Assembly: GCA_031418035.1 (NCBI GenBank)
Contig: JANOWU010000084.1
Coordinates: 1 to 38,192, forward strand
Reading direction: 5' to 3'
Length of the DNA: 38,192 bases
Source: JANOYY01 sp031418035
Lineage (GTDB): Bacteria > Actinomycetota > Acidimicrobiia > Acidimicrobiales > JANYDT01
Part shown: positions 8,430 through 16,294 of the stretch, piece after piece
How positions within the stretch are numbered: the first letter of the stretch is position 1
Layout of the letters: every line of letters starts with the position of its first letter
Notes under the pieces: generated by a model
Databases searched by the model: none
The model's input: the letters and a program-made list of their open reading frames with translations, nothing else
What the model was told of the DNA's origin: nothing
Position numbers and translations under genes: made by a program

Positions 8430-9608
8430 TCACTCCTCGTGCAACGGTGCGTCAGGCAACGGTGCCTCATGCAGCGGAGATGTTCGACGACGCTGCTCGT
8501 ACTCGCCGAGCGTATGAGTCAACTCGTCCAGGGTCGAGCCGGCGGCCAGCGCCTGAGTCACGATGTCGGCCTGCGAGAGCGGCGTCAAACGCCCAATCGG
8601 CTGATCGAGATCCAGGTTGGTCGGAAAGGGATACCCCTCCGCCGACGCAGCGATCACGCGGCCAAGCGCGTCGCTCGACCACCCGGCGTCGCGGAACCGC
8701 GAAACCTCCGGAAAGAGTGCCTTGGAGATCCGGTCGCGATCGACGGACTCCATCGCTCGGCCCATCGCACTCGACACCTGCAGCAGGTTCGCCATGCGAC
8801 GCACGTCGGCGGTGCGGTTCGTGCCGGCGGCGTGCACGAGCGACGGGTTGAAGAACACTGCGTCGCCCACGTCGAGCGGGATCGAAATGCTCAACTCGCC
8901 ATACGCCTCGATCAGCTCGCTGTTTCGCCACGCGCCGTAGACCCCGGGCAGCTTCTGCGAATGGGGCAGATACGTCGTCGGCCCGGTCTCGATGGGCATC
9001 GCACAGTGCGCAACCGCGCCCTGGAGTGTGAGCATCGGCGAGAGTGCGTGCACGTGCGCCGGGAAACGGGCGATGTCCGCGTCGACCTGAAAGCCGAGGT
9101 GGTAATCGCAGTGTGGTTGCTGCGCCTGACCACCGGGATTGACGACGTTTATCTGCGAGGTCACCTGGTACCAGGGGCCCAGCCACGCCTCACAGGCCAG
9201 GGCGATGGCCTCGCTTTCGTAGTACTCACAGAAGACATCGGGGGCCGTCACCGCAAGCTTTTCCAACGCGTTCCAGATCCGGTTGTTGGCGCCCGGTTTC
9301 GCAAAATGGTCACCCGGTGACGTTCCCGCCACACGTTCGTCATCGATGATCGCGAACAACACCTCGGTGGCTCGATCGACAACGTCGGCCTGAACCGCTG
9401 CTTCGAGTACGAACACCCCTGCGCCGTGCGCGAGCACCGACGCCAACTCCGCAAACACTTCTGCGCGGGGTATGTTCACGAGCTCGGCGCTGGCGTACAC
9501 GGGCACTCCGTGCACGGTCCGACAGTGGCGTTGCGGTTCGGTCGCGACCTCGCGGCACGCACGAAGAGCCTCACGGAAATTCACCGGCTCGGCGTGAGGG
9601 GCGGCCAT
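8430..9608 (-). CDS. Phytanoyl-CoA dioxygenase (PhyH) family protein
   Basis: Fe(II)/2-oxoglutarate-dependent oxygenase of 392 residues. The iron-binding triad is visible: HxD in QPHCDYHLGF (near residue 166), the distal His in SLVHAAGTNRT (near 257), and a following Arg for 2-oxoglutarate in ADVRRMANLLQV. The N-terminal half contains a VFVLEAAVQADVVDRATEVL segment typical of PhyH proteins. The start ATG overlaps the stop of the GntR gene by one base, so the two are translationally coupled. Bacterial PhyH proteins hydroxylate very diverse small molecules, so only a role in catabolism of the substrate of this locus can be proposed. Confidence 0.88.
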   Translation of the reverse strand: MAAPHAEPVNFREALRACREVATEPQRHCRTVHGVPVYASAELVNIPRAEVFAELASVLAHGAGVFVLEAAVQADVVDRATEVLFAIIDDERVAGTSPGDHFAKPGANNRIWNALEKLAVTAPDVFCEYYESEAIALACEAWLGPWYQVTSQINVVNPGGQAQQPHCDYHLGFQVDADIARFPAHVHALSPMLTLQGAVAHCAMPIETGPTTYLPHSQKLPGVYGAWRNSELIEAYGELSISIPLDVGDAVFFNPSLVHAAGTNRTADVRRMANLLQVSSAMGRAMESVDRDRISKALFPEVSRFRDAGWSSDALGRVIAASAEGYPFPTNLDLDQPIGRLTPLSQADIVTQALAAGSTLDELTHTLGEYEQRRRTSPLHEAPLPDAPLHEE

Positions 9609-10348
9609 CAGTTGTCGACCACCGTGGTCTCGAACGAGTACTGCCTGGCGTCGTAGGCGTGCTGGCCGACCTCGACGAAACGACCGAGGTGATCCTGCAT
9701 GACACGACGCATGGTGAGGAGCGGGTGGCCGACCTTCACCCCGAGAAGTCCGGCATCGGACCTCGTTGCGACGCGGGCGCAGATGGTCTGGGTGGCGATT
9801 CGGGGTCGAACCCCGCGCATGCGCAGGAGCTCATAAAGACCACGTTGCACCAGCTCGTCGGCGGTGATGTCACTGGCCAGGTTGGCATCGAGGTAGTTGC
9901 AGAGAATGGCTATCGGGTTTCCGGCCGCCGATCGCACCCTCTCCACGTACACAATCTCGGTTCCGTGGAGAATATGCAGGGCGGCGGCCGTATCTGCGTC
10001 GGCCGGTCGGGTTTCGAGCCGAATGAGTTTGGTTCGAGGTCGTTGGCCCTGCTCCGTCAGGTCGTCGTACAGGCTGGAAAGCTTCACCGGTCGACGGACC
10101 GTCGGGCTCACGACCTGGGTACCCACACCGCGGCGGCGCACCAGGGTTCCGGAATCCACGAGACTCAGAATGGCCCGGCGCACCGTTGGCCGAGACACTC
10201 CCCACCGGGCAGCCAGATGGATCTCGTTCTCGAGGCTGTCGCCGACGGCGAGGTCCCCGCGTTCGACCGCTCGCTCGAGCTCGTTCGCGAGTTGGTGGTA
10301 CAGCGGAACGGGAGAGTTGTGGTCGAGATCGACCCGAATCAGTGTCAT
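9608..10348 (-). CDS. GntR family transcriptional regulator, HutC/UTRA subfamily
   Basis: A 246-residue regulator with an N-terminal GntR winged helix (VPLYHQLANELERAVERG, then WGVSRPTVRRAIL and a GTLVRRRGVGTQV wing) and a C-terminal UTRA effector domain (ERVRSAAGNPIAI, ending VEVGQHAYDARQYSF). The frame could begin 14 codons earlier at 10390, but ATG 10348 is preceded by AGGA at good spacing and gives the usual N-terminus, so it is preferred. It lies divergent to the sugar-type importer and upstream of the dioxygenase and SDR, and probably represses both arms in response to an imported ligand or its product. Confidence 0.9.
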   Translation of the reverse strand: MTLIRVDLDHNSPVPLYHQLANELERAVERGDLAVGDSLENEIHLAARWGVSRPTVRRAILSLVDSGTLVRRRGVGTQVVSPTVRRPVKLSSLYDDLTEQGQRPRTKLIRLETRPADADTAAALHILHGTEIVYVERVRSAAGNPIAILCNYLDANLASDITADELVQRGLYELLRMRGVRPRIATQTICARVATRSDAGLLGVKVGHPLLTMRRVMQDHLGRFVEVGQHAYDARQYSFETTVVDN

Positions 10349-10391
10349 AACCGGATGTCCTGTGGGGGTGTGAGTCAAGGACTTTGCCACT

Positions 10392-10403
10392 ATGTCAGGA
10401 CAT
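10392..10403. promoter_or_regulatory. Candidate GntR operator in the divergent intergenic region
   Basis: ATGTCAGGACAT is an inverted repeat with arms ATGTC/GACAT and a two-base spacer. It lies between the regulator and the importer operon. A related ATGTCCT half-site is at 10355-10361, overlapping the regulator's own ribosome site. This geometry fits autoregulation plus control of the importer. No binding data are available and the match to known HutC operators is only general. Confidence 0.45.
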
Positions 10404-10460
10404 GCACACAGGCGCCAAACCGTTCACCTTCTGGGCGCAAATGTTCGGACAATCTCACAT

Positions 10461-10466
10461 TTGACA
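10461..10466 (+). promoter_or_regulatory. Candidate -35 element for the importer operon
   Basis: A perfect TTGACA hexamer lies about 130 bases before the binding-protein start. The -10 region at the right spacing (around 10484) is poor, so the call is tentative. The importer would then have a long leader, and AGGGGA ahead of ATG 10595 serves as the ribosome site. Confidence 0.3.
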
Positions 10467-10594
10467 GTGCTCGCATCTCGTGAAAGTGTGACAACCGTCT
10501 CAGCGCGCCCACCGTGGGTGTGTACCGGCTCCAGTTGCTCGGGCCCCATCTCGGCGCCCAAATCTGAGGGCCAACGCGAACAGGGGAACCACAC

Positions 10595-11542
10595 ATGAAG
10601 AAATCAATCAGAGCCGGTCTCATCGGGGCGACAGTTGTGACGCTGGTCGGCGTTGCTCCCGTTTCCCTCCAGGCACAGACCAACAAGGTCAAGATCGCCG
10701 TGCTGACCCACGGCGACGGCGGCGTGTTCTGGTCCGTGTTCCAAAAGGGCGCCGAGAAGGCCGGTAAGGACCTCGGCATTACCGTGAAATACGTCGGATC
10801 GAACAACACCGGAACCAAGCAGGCCGACGCCATCAACCAAGCCGTAACTGACAAGTTCGACGGCATCGCGGTTTCACTGGCCGACCCCGCCGCCGTGAAA
10901 TCGGCCGTCCAGGCCGCCGTGAAAGCCGGAATTCCGGTCGTCACCACGAACTCCGGATCGAACCTCTTCAAGGAGTTCGGTGCCTTCACTCACATCGGAC
11001 AAGACGAAGAGACAGCCGGCATGGGCGCCGGCGAAAAGTTCAATGCGGCCGGAGTCAAGAGCCTCCTCTGCGTGAAGCAGGAGCAGACCAACACCGGTCT
11101 CGATGCTCGTTGCAACGGCGCCAAGAAGACGTTCAAGGGTAAGTTCGACGTCATCACGACGTCCGGCGACAAGTCCGGCAAGCAGACCGCAGAAATAAAG
11201 GCCGCTCTCGACGCACGCAAGGATGTCGATGCCGTATTCGGCACCGGACCGGTAGTCGCCCACGACGCCGCTTCGGCCACGAAGGAACTCGGACGCAAGG
11301 TCGTCATCGGTGGCGTCGACCTTTCGACTGACATCTTGAAAGACATCTCTGCCGGAACGGTCGCATTCACGATCGACCAGCAGCAGTACCTCCAGGGCTA
11401 CGTCTCGGTGCTGTCGCTCTACCTGGCAGCCACCAACAAGAACACCCTCGGCGGCGGTCTGCCGATCAACACGGGCCCCGGCTTCGTGACGAAGGAGAAC
11501 GCAGCAGCGGTCACCAAACTCGTCGCCGCCGGCACGCGATAG
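10595..11542 (+). CDS. Sugar-type ABC transporter substrate-binding protein (RbsB-like)
   Basis: Extracytoplasmic binding protein of 315 residues in the periplasmic-binding-protein type 1 (ribose/galactose) family. A signal peptide is clear: MKKSIRAG, a hydrophobic stretch, then SLQAQT as a signal-peptidase I type end with no lipobox Cys. The mature part begins with KIAVLTHGDGGVFWSVFQKGAEKAG and has the family's repeated patterns such as VDAVFGTGPVVAHDAASATKELG. A good AGGGGA site precedes the ATG. It is the first gene of the importer operon. The ligand is unknown: ribose-, xylose- and inositol-type sugars or polyols are all possible. Confidence 0.93.
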   Translation: MKKSIRAGLIGATVVTLVGVAPVSLQAQTNKVKIAVLTHGDGGVFWSVFQKGAEKAGKDLGITVKYVGSNNTGTKQADAINQAVTDKFDGIAVSLADPAAVKSAVQAAVKAGIPVVTTNSGSNLFKEFGAFTHIGQDEETAGMGAGEKFNAAGVKSLLCVKQEQTNTGLDARCNGAKKTFKGKFDVITTSGDKSGKQTAEIKAALDARKDVDAVFGTGPVVAHDAASATKELGRKVVIGGVDLSTDILKDISAGTVAFTIDQQQYLQGYVSVLSLYLAATNKNTLGGGLPINTGPGFVTKENAAAVTKLVAAGTR

Positions 11543-11571
11543 TCGGTCTTCGGACCAAGGTACGTGCCTGT

Positions 11572-11600
11572 TCGGCCGGGGCACTCGTTGCCCCGGCCGA
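11572..11600 (+). terminator. Strong hairpin between binding-protein and permease genes
   Basis: TCGGCCGGGGCA (11572-11583) and TGCCCCGGCCGA (11589-11600) form a perfect 12-bp stem with a five-base CTCGT loop. Flanking GTACG/CGTAC arms can extend it with an internal loop. There is no T-run, so it is better read as a 3'-end stabiliser or attenuator than as a full intrinsic terminator. Such hairpins after binding-protein genes are known to raise their expression over the membrane subunits. Confidence 0.7.
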
Positions 11601-11755
11601 CTCGCGTACGTGGTTGATGCACCGGCGATCCGCTGAGCTGGATGATGTTCTTGCCCTCGCCGCATCAGCACCACCGAGACAGTGCCGCACATCAGCATCG
11701 TTTCGGGACATTCGTTCTCCGACATTCGTTTTCGTCTCCCTAAGCCAGGTTCTTC

Positions 11756-13909
11756 GTGATCGCACCCTCCGAACATTCGACTGAGACCAACCCGCCGCCC
11801 GTCGAGACGCCGCGCCCGCCCGACGAGCGGATCGCCCACGGTGGCCCTCTGCGTCGCTGGCTGATGTCGCCCGAGATCGGTGCGCTCATCGGCGCCATTG
11901 TCGTCTGGCTGTTCCTCTGGGGCAACGGTGAAACGTTCGGCACCGCCGGCACCACACTGAACTGGCTCGACGTGGCAGCGCCCTACGGCATCATGGCGAC
12001 AGCAGTAGCACTCCTGATGATCGGCGGCGAGTTCGACCTCTCCTCCGGCGTGATGATCGGAGGAGCCGCCATGAGCATCGGCCTGATCGCCCGGTTCTTC
12101 ACCGGGAACGGAGTCCATATCGGATGGGCGATCCTCGCCGCGTTCGCCGGGGCGATCGCCATAGGCTGGTTCAACGGCTTCATGGTCAACAAGACGGGCT
12201 TACCGAGTTTCATCATCACGCTGGCGTCGTTCTTCGTCATGCGCGGGCTCATGCTCGTGCTCTCGAAACGCCTCGCCCAAACGGTCTACGTCGATCAGAT
12301 CAAGGACCAGCGAGGCGCCGCAGGATTCAGCAACTGGATCGCCCACGAATGGATTCTTCGCGAATTCCGTGGTCGCGACCCGATCTACATCGTCGCAGCA
12401 ATTGCCGGCGTCGCCCTGTTCACCATCGGTCTGCTCGAGCAGTCCTTCGTACGACGGTCGCAGATCCATCTGCCCGGACTGGTCATCGCCGTCTCCGGAA
12501 CAGCAGCGGCGATTGCCGGTTTCATGGGCTTGCTGAACACCGACGGCGTCAGCAAGAACGTCCTCTTCGGAGTACTCGCCGCCGTGGGCGCCATCGTCGC
12601 CGTCGTTGGTGCCGCCATGACCCGGTGGGTACGCCGAAGCGACGCGAGTTCTGACCCCGCCCCCGGCTTCGCCGCGTCTCACCTCTCGCGCTCGAGCCTC
12701 CCCGTCACGGTCTGGACGAAAGCGGGGCTCGGCGTCCTTGGCATCGCAATGGCGTTGGCGATTCATCTCCCGTTCGATCGCAACGAACGTCGAGCGGTAC
12801 TCACCTGGATCGCACCGGGCATTCGACCGGTCATCGCGGTGTCCGCGGCGATCGCCGGCATCCTTCTGAGCGTGCGATCGATGCTTCCCGGCCTAAGACA
12901 GAAGAAGAGTCTCACGTCGATGGTTCCCGTGGGTTTATTCACCCTCTACGCGGGTCTCGTCATGATGACGATGGTGGTTTCCATCCTCCAGTTGTCCACC
13001 GTCCAGGCACTGCGAGCAATGGGCATGCTCCTGCTCGGGAGCGGCGGAATCGCGCTGCTGTTGCTGGCCCGCGCAGAGGTGGCTCACACGAGTCGGGCGT
13101 GGCAGATGCTGCTCAGCCTGGCCGCGGCAACCTCGATGGTCCTGCTCGGGTTCGCGTCACGCGGCGACGCGTCGGCGACCAGATTCCGAACGGTCCTTCC
13201 GACTGGGCTCTTCATCGCAGCGGCCGCGCTCTTCGCCAACGCTGTTCTCGAATACACGATGCACAAGCGCAACTATGCCGACGCGAGGGCCGACCGTTTC
13301 GGGCGAATCCTGCAGATCGTCGGAGCACTGTCCGTCGTGGTCGGTATTTCGATTCGGCTCCTGTACAGCAACGCCAGCGTCGAGCGAGCGGCAAAACTGC
13401 GAGAGGCCGGGGAGCCTGTTCCTCAGAACGTCCTTCGTGAAACGGTCCTGTGGTGGATCCTCGTGGCCGCGCTGGGAGCGTATGTGCTGGTGAAAACGCA
13501 CTGGGGGAACTGGGTCTTCGCCACCGGCGGGAACAAGGACGCGGCGAGGGCCATTGGCATTCCCGTCAATCGGGTGAAGATTGCGCTCTTCATGGTGGTC
13601 TCGCTGTGCGGCGCCCTGTCGGGAACACTGATCGCCCTTCGCTACGGCACCGTCCAGGCCGATCAGGGAACGGGGCTCGAGTTCGAATTCATCATTGCTG
13701 CCGTCGTCGGCGGTTGTCTGATGACGGGCGGTTACGGCTCGGTGATCGGGGCGAGTCTCGGTGCCGCGATCTTGGCCATGTCGACGACCGGATTCCAGAC
13801 GGTGTCGGGATGGAACGGCGATGGGCGATACGCCTTCCTCGGTGGCGTCCTGCTGGTCGCTGTGCTCGTCAACACCTACACCAGACGAAAGGCTCAGGAA
13901 GCGCGATGA
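11756..13909 (+). CDS. Enlarged ABC importer permease (RbsC/BPL_transp_2 family)
   Basis: Membrane subunit of the importer, 717 residues where family members are about 320-400. The start is GTG 11756. The N-terminal family core is recognisable to about residue 180 (LLMIGGEFDLSSGVMIG, FNGFMVNKTGLPSFIITLASFFVMRG). The C-terminal core resumes near residue 580 with HWGNWVFATGGNKDAARAIG and VGGCLMTGGYGSVIGASLG. Between them are roughly 350 extra residues with about ten additional hydrophobic segments (for example LFTIGLLEQ, GVLAAVGAIVAVVGAA, LLGSGGIALLLLA, LFIAAAALFANAV). The frame is continuous, so this is an internal expansion and not two genes. The stop overlaps the ATPase start as ATGA. Confidence 0.85.
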   Translation: MIAPSEHSTETNPPPVETPRPPDERIAHGGPLRRWLMSPEIGALIGAIVVWLFLWGNGETFGTAGTTLNWLDVAAPYGIMATAVALLMIGGEFDLSSGVMIGGAAMSIGLIARFFTGNGVHIGWAILAAFAGAIAIGWFNGFMVNKTGLPSFIITLASFFVMRGLMLVLSKRLAQTVYVDQIKDQRGAAGFSNWIAHEWILREFRGRDPIYIVAAIAGVALFTIGLLEQSFVRRSQIHLPGLVIAVSGTAAAIAGFMGLLNTDGVSKNVLFGVLAAVGAIVAVVGAAMTRWVRRSDASSDPAPGFAASHLSRSSLPVTVWTKAGLGVLGIAMALAIHLPFDRNERRAVLTWIAPGIRPVIAVSAAIAGILLSVRSMLPGLRQKKSLTSMVPVGLFTLYAGLVMMTMVVSILQLSTVQALRAMGMLLLGSGGIALLLLARAEVAHTSRAWQMLLSLAAATSMVLLGFASRGDASATRFRTVLPTGLFIAAAALFANAVLEYTMHKRNYADARADRFGRILQIVGALSVVVGISIRLLYSNASVERAAKLREAGEPVPQNVLRETVLWWILVAALGAYVLVKTHWGNWVFATGGNKDAARAIGIPVNRVKIALFMVVSLCGALSGTLIALRYGTVQADQGTGLEFEFIIAAVVGGCLMTGGYGSVIGASLGAAILAMSTTGFQTVSGWNGDGRYAFLGGVLLVAVLVNTYTRRKAQEAR

Positions 13910-14715
13910 CAACACCGTCGAAACATATGTCCACAGATGGTTCTTCGATGACGCATCCACTGCTGGAGCTTGTCGACATCGCCAAGTACTTCGGCAACGT
14001 CACGGCCTTGGAAGGCGTGTCCACGAAGGTCACGGCCGGCACGGTCACCTGTGTGCTGGGCGACAACGGCGCGGGCAAGTCGACGTTCATCAAGATTCTT
14101 TCCGGCCTCCATAAGCCGAGCGCGGGCAGCTATCTGATCGACGGACATCCCGTCAGCTTCGAGTCACCGAGAGATGCGCGCGACCGCGGCATTGCGACGG
14201 TCTATCAAGACCTCGCCATGGCCCCGCTCCTCTCGGTCTGGCGCAACTTCTTTCTGGGTGCCGAGCCGCGTCGATTCGGTGTTGCCATGCAGACGGCGCT
14301 GATGCGTGAAACCGCGCGGTCCGAAATGGCGAAGATGGGCATCGACGTTCGCGACATCGATCAACCGGTCGGAACGCTCTCCGGTGGCGAACGACAGTCC
14401 GTCGCCATCGCCCGCGCCGTCTACTTCGGGGCACGTGTCCTCATTCTCGATGAGCCGACCTCAGCGTTGGGCGTACGGCAGTCCGGTGTCGTCCTTCGCT
14501 ACGTCCGAGCCGCCGCCGAACGAGGCCTCGGGGTCATCTTCATCACCCACAACCCCCATCACGCCTATCCGGTCGGTGACCGCTTCCTGCTGCTGAACCG
14601 CGGTCGCTCCATGGGCGATTTTGCCAAGAACGAGCTCAATCGCGACGAACTCACACGGCTCATGGCCGGTGGTGCCGAACTCGAGGCGTTGGAACACGAA
14701 CTCCAAGCTCGCTGA
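13906..14715 (+). CDS. Sugar-type ABC transporter ATPase, single domain
   Basis: Cytoplasmic ATPase subunit of 269 residues. Walker A GDNGAGKST is near residue 53, the Q-loop is in TVYQDLAMAPL, signature LSGGERQSVAIARAV near 158, Walker B VLILDEPTSALG near 178, and the switch His is in IFITHNPHHAY. It has one nucleotide-binding domain, not the tandem pair of RbsA, resembling FrcA-type ATPases. ATG 13906 is chosen because it overlaps the permease stop (ATGA), indicating translational coupling. The frame is open further upstream but that part lies inside the permease gene. Confidence 0.92.
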   Translation: MTTPSKHMSTDGSSMTHPLLELVDIAKYFGNVTALEGVSTKVTAGTVTCVLGDNGAGKSTFIKILSGLHKPSAGSYLIDGHPVSFESPRDARDRGIATVYQDLAMAPLLSVWRNFFLGAEPRRFGVAMQTALMRETARSEMAKMGIDVRDIDQPVGTLSGGERQSVAIARAVYFGARVLILDEPTSALGVRQSGVVLRYVRAAAERGLGVIFITHNPHHAYPVGDRFLLLNRGRSMGDFAKNELNRDELTRLMAGGAELEALEHELQAR

Positions 14716-14729
14716 TTTCAGGGTGCGGC

Positions 14730-14750
14730 TCGCGGCGTCGCTCGCCGCGA
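14730..14750 (+). terminator. GC-rich hairpin after the importer operon
   Basis: TCGCGGCG and CGCCGCGA form a perfect 8-bp stem around a TCGCT loop, 14 bases after the ATPase stop and 31 bases before the next ATG. No T-run follows. It is a plausible actinobacterial-type terminator separating the importer operon from the PPOX-fold gene. Confidence 0.5.
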
Positions 14751-14781
14751 AACGTCGGCGCACCGACCTAACGTGGCGGTG

Positions 14782-15171
14782 ATGACACCCGGCGAGCTTC
14801 CCCCATCGGCACTGGCGTTCATGACCGCTCGCGGTCTGGCGACGCTGACCACGATCCGGTCCAACGGCGCCCCCCACGTCGTCCCGGTGGGGTACACCTA
14901 CGACGGCCGCGCACAGGTCGTGCGGGTCATCTGCAGCGACGGCACCCAAAAGGTCAAGAACGCCGAAACTGGGCATCGAGCCGTGGTGTGCCAGGTCGAC
15001 GGTGGCCACTGGATCTCCCTCGAAGGCCCGGTCAGGGTCGTCCGGGATCACGGCGCAATTGTCGACGCCTGCGAACGATACGCTCAGCGGTACCAAACGC
15101 CACGCGAAAACCCACGGCGAGTCGTCATAGAAATCGGCGTCGACCGAGTTCTGGGGCGCTTTCCCGACTAG
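14782..15171 (+). CDS. PPOX-fold flavin/F420-dependent family protein
   Basis: A 129-residue split beta-barrel protein of the pyridoxamine 5'-phosphate oxidase-like superfamily. Supporting motifs are LATLTTIRSNGAPHVVPVGYTYD at the N-terminal barrel, KVKNAETGHRAVVCQVDG in the middle, and a WISLEGPVRVV strand. Actinobacterial members often carry the annotation TIGR03618-type F420-dependent oxidoreductase, and cofactor F420 is plausible, but a flavin or haem ligand cannot be excluded. GTG 14773 is an alternative start three codons earlier. It is probably transcribed alone. Confidence 0.8.
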   Translation: MTPGELPPSALAFMTARGLATLTTIRSNGAPHVVPVGYTYDGRAQVVRVICSDGTQKVKNAETGHRAVVCQVDGGHWISLEGPVRVVRDHGAIVDACERYAQRYQTPRENPRRVVIEIGVDRVLGRFPD

Positions 15172-15268
15172 CCCGTTTCCCGTGGCAACCCAAAAAGGCG
15201 CGAAGCACCACGAAACGTCGTGAAAAGTCGTGAAACACCGCGCGTTCTCGGGGGGCTCCAGAAGCCGC

Positions 15269-15274
15269 TATCCT
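15269..15274 (+). promoter_or_regulatory. Candidate -10 of the rplM-rpsI promoter
   Basis: TATCCT lies about 90 bases before the rplM start, with a weak TTCTCG -35-like hexamer 18 bases upstream. It would give an untranslated leader of roughly 85 bases, as is common for ribosomal-protein operons. The upstream spacer also holds repeated GTCGTGAAA words near 15218-15235 of unknown meaning. Confidence 0.35.
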
Positions 15275-15306
15275 TGTCAGGCTTTCGTCTGTGGTCCTTC
15301 AAAGGG

Positions 15307-15339
15307 CTCGGACTGCTGCTCCTTCGGTACTTTTCCGAG
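15307..15339 (+). promoter_or_regulatory. Possible leader stem-loop ahead of rplM
   Basis: CTCGGA (15307-15312) can pair with TCCGAG (15334-15339) across a 21-base loop, within the presumed leader of rplM. L13 operons in other bacteria have autoregulatory leaders, so this may be one, but the match to any described L13 leader was not tested. Confidence 0.3.
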
Positions 15340-15364
15340 GTCGTTCTAGAGAGAGTGTTGCGCC

Positions 15365-15814
15365 GTGCGTACGTTCAGCCCCAAACAATCCGACATCACC
15401 CGTGCCTGGCTCGAGGTCGACGCCACAGGGATGACCCTTGGTCGTTTGGCCACTGAGGTTGCCGCTCGCCTCCGCGGCAAGCACAAGGTCATCTTCTCGC
15501 CACATGTCGACACCGGCGACCACATCATCATCGTGAATGCCGACAAGATCGCGCTCGACGCGAAGAAGGGCGCCCAGAAGCGCTACTACCGTCACTCGGG
15601 ATACCCGGGTGGGCTCACGAGCCGTACCTACACCGAACTCCTCGAAACGAAACCGGCCGAAATGGTTCGAATCTCGGTTCGCGGCATGCTTCCCCACAAC
15701 ACGCTGGGTCGTCAGATGCTTTCGAAGCTCAAGGTCTACGCCGGCCCCGAGCATCCCCACATTGCACAAAACCCGACGAAGATCGACTTCCCACAGGCCC
15801 GCAAGGGCTCCTGA
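15365..15814 (+). CDS. rplM: 50S ribosomal protein L13
   Basis: Large-subunit ribosomal protein of 149 residues, normal for the family. The start is GTG 15365 (MRTFSPKQ). Conserved L13 segments are visible: WLEVDATGMTLGRLATEVAARLRGKHK, the HVDTGDHIIIVNADKI block, the KRYYRHSGYPGG loop and RGMLPHNTLGRQMLSKLKVYAG. It is followed 43 bases later by rpsI, the near-universal bacterial pair. Confidence 0.98.
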   Translation: MRTFSPKQSDITRAWLEVDATGMTLGRLATEVAARLRGKHKVIFSPHVDTGDHIIIVNADKIALDAKKGAQKRYYRHSGYPGGLTSRTYTELLETKPAEMVRISVRGMLPHNTLGRQMLSKLKVYAGPEHPHIAQNPTKIDFPQARKGS

Positions 15815-15857
15815 GCACGCTGCAGCGACAGACCGACGAAAGAACTAGGAACACACG

Positions 15858-16250
15858 ATGTCAAAGCCACTCGTTCAGGCAACAGGTCGCCGTAAGCGCG
15901 CCGTAGCTCGCGTCAGCCTCCGGGCCGGCAGCGGAAAGATCACCATCAACGGTCGCACCCTTGAGGAGTACATCCCCTCGGAATTGCTCCGCATGATCGC
16001 GACGGAGCCGCTCAAGGTCACCGAGACCTCCGAAACCTACGACATCGACGTCACCATGGACGGCGGCGGGATCTCCGGACAAGCGGGAGCGCTTCGTCTC
16101 GGCATCGCCCGTGCACTCATCGACCTCGATATCGAGCGTCGACCGTCGCTCAAGAAGGCGGGCTTCCTGACGCGTGACGATCGCAAGAAGGAATCCAAGA
16201 AGTACGGCCTGAAGAAGGCCCGTAAGGCTCCTCAGTACTCGAAGCGATAG
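15858..16250 (+). CDS. rpsI: 30S ribosomal protein S9
   Basis: Small-subunit ribosomal protein of 130 residues. Diagnostic features are ATGRRKRAVARV near the N-terminus, the GGGISGQAGALRLGIARAL block, and the basic C-terminal tail ending in YSKR, which reaches the ribosomal P site. AGGA precedes the ATG. It is co-transcribed with rplM, and glmM follows 44 bases later with its own AAGGA site. Confidence 0.98.
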   Translation: MSKPLVQATGRRKRAVARVSLRAGSGKITINGRTLEEYIPSELLRMIATEPLKVTETSETYDIDVTMDGGGISGQAGALRLGIARALIDLDIERRPSLKKAGFLTRDDRKKESKKYGLKKARKAPQYSKR

Positions 16251-16294
16251 CGGTTACTCAGTTCGTCGGTCTACTCGGCCGATAAGGAACACCT

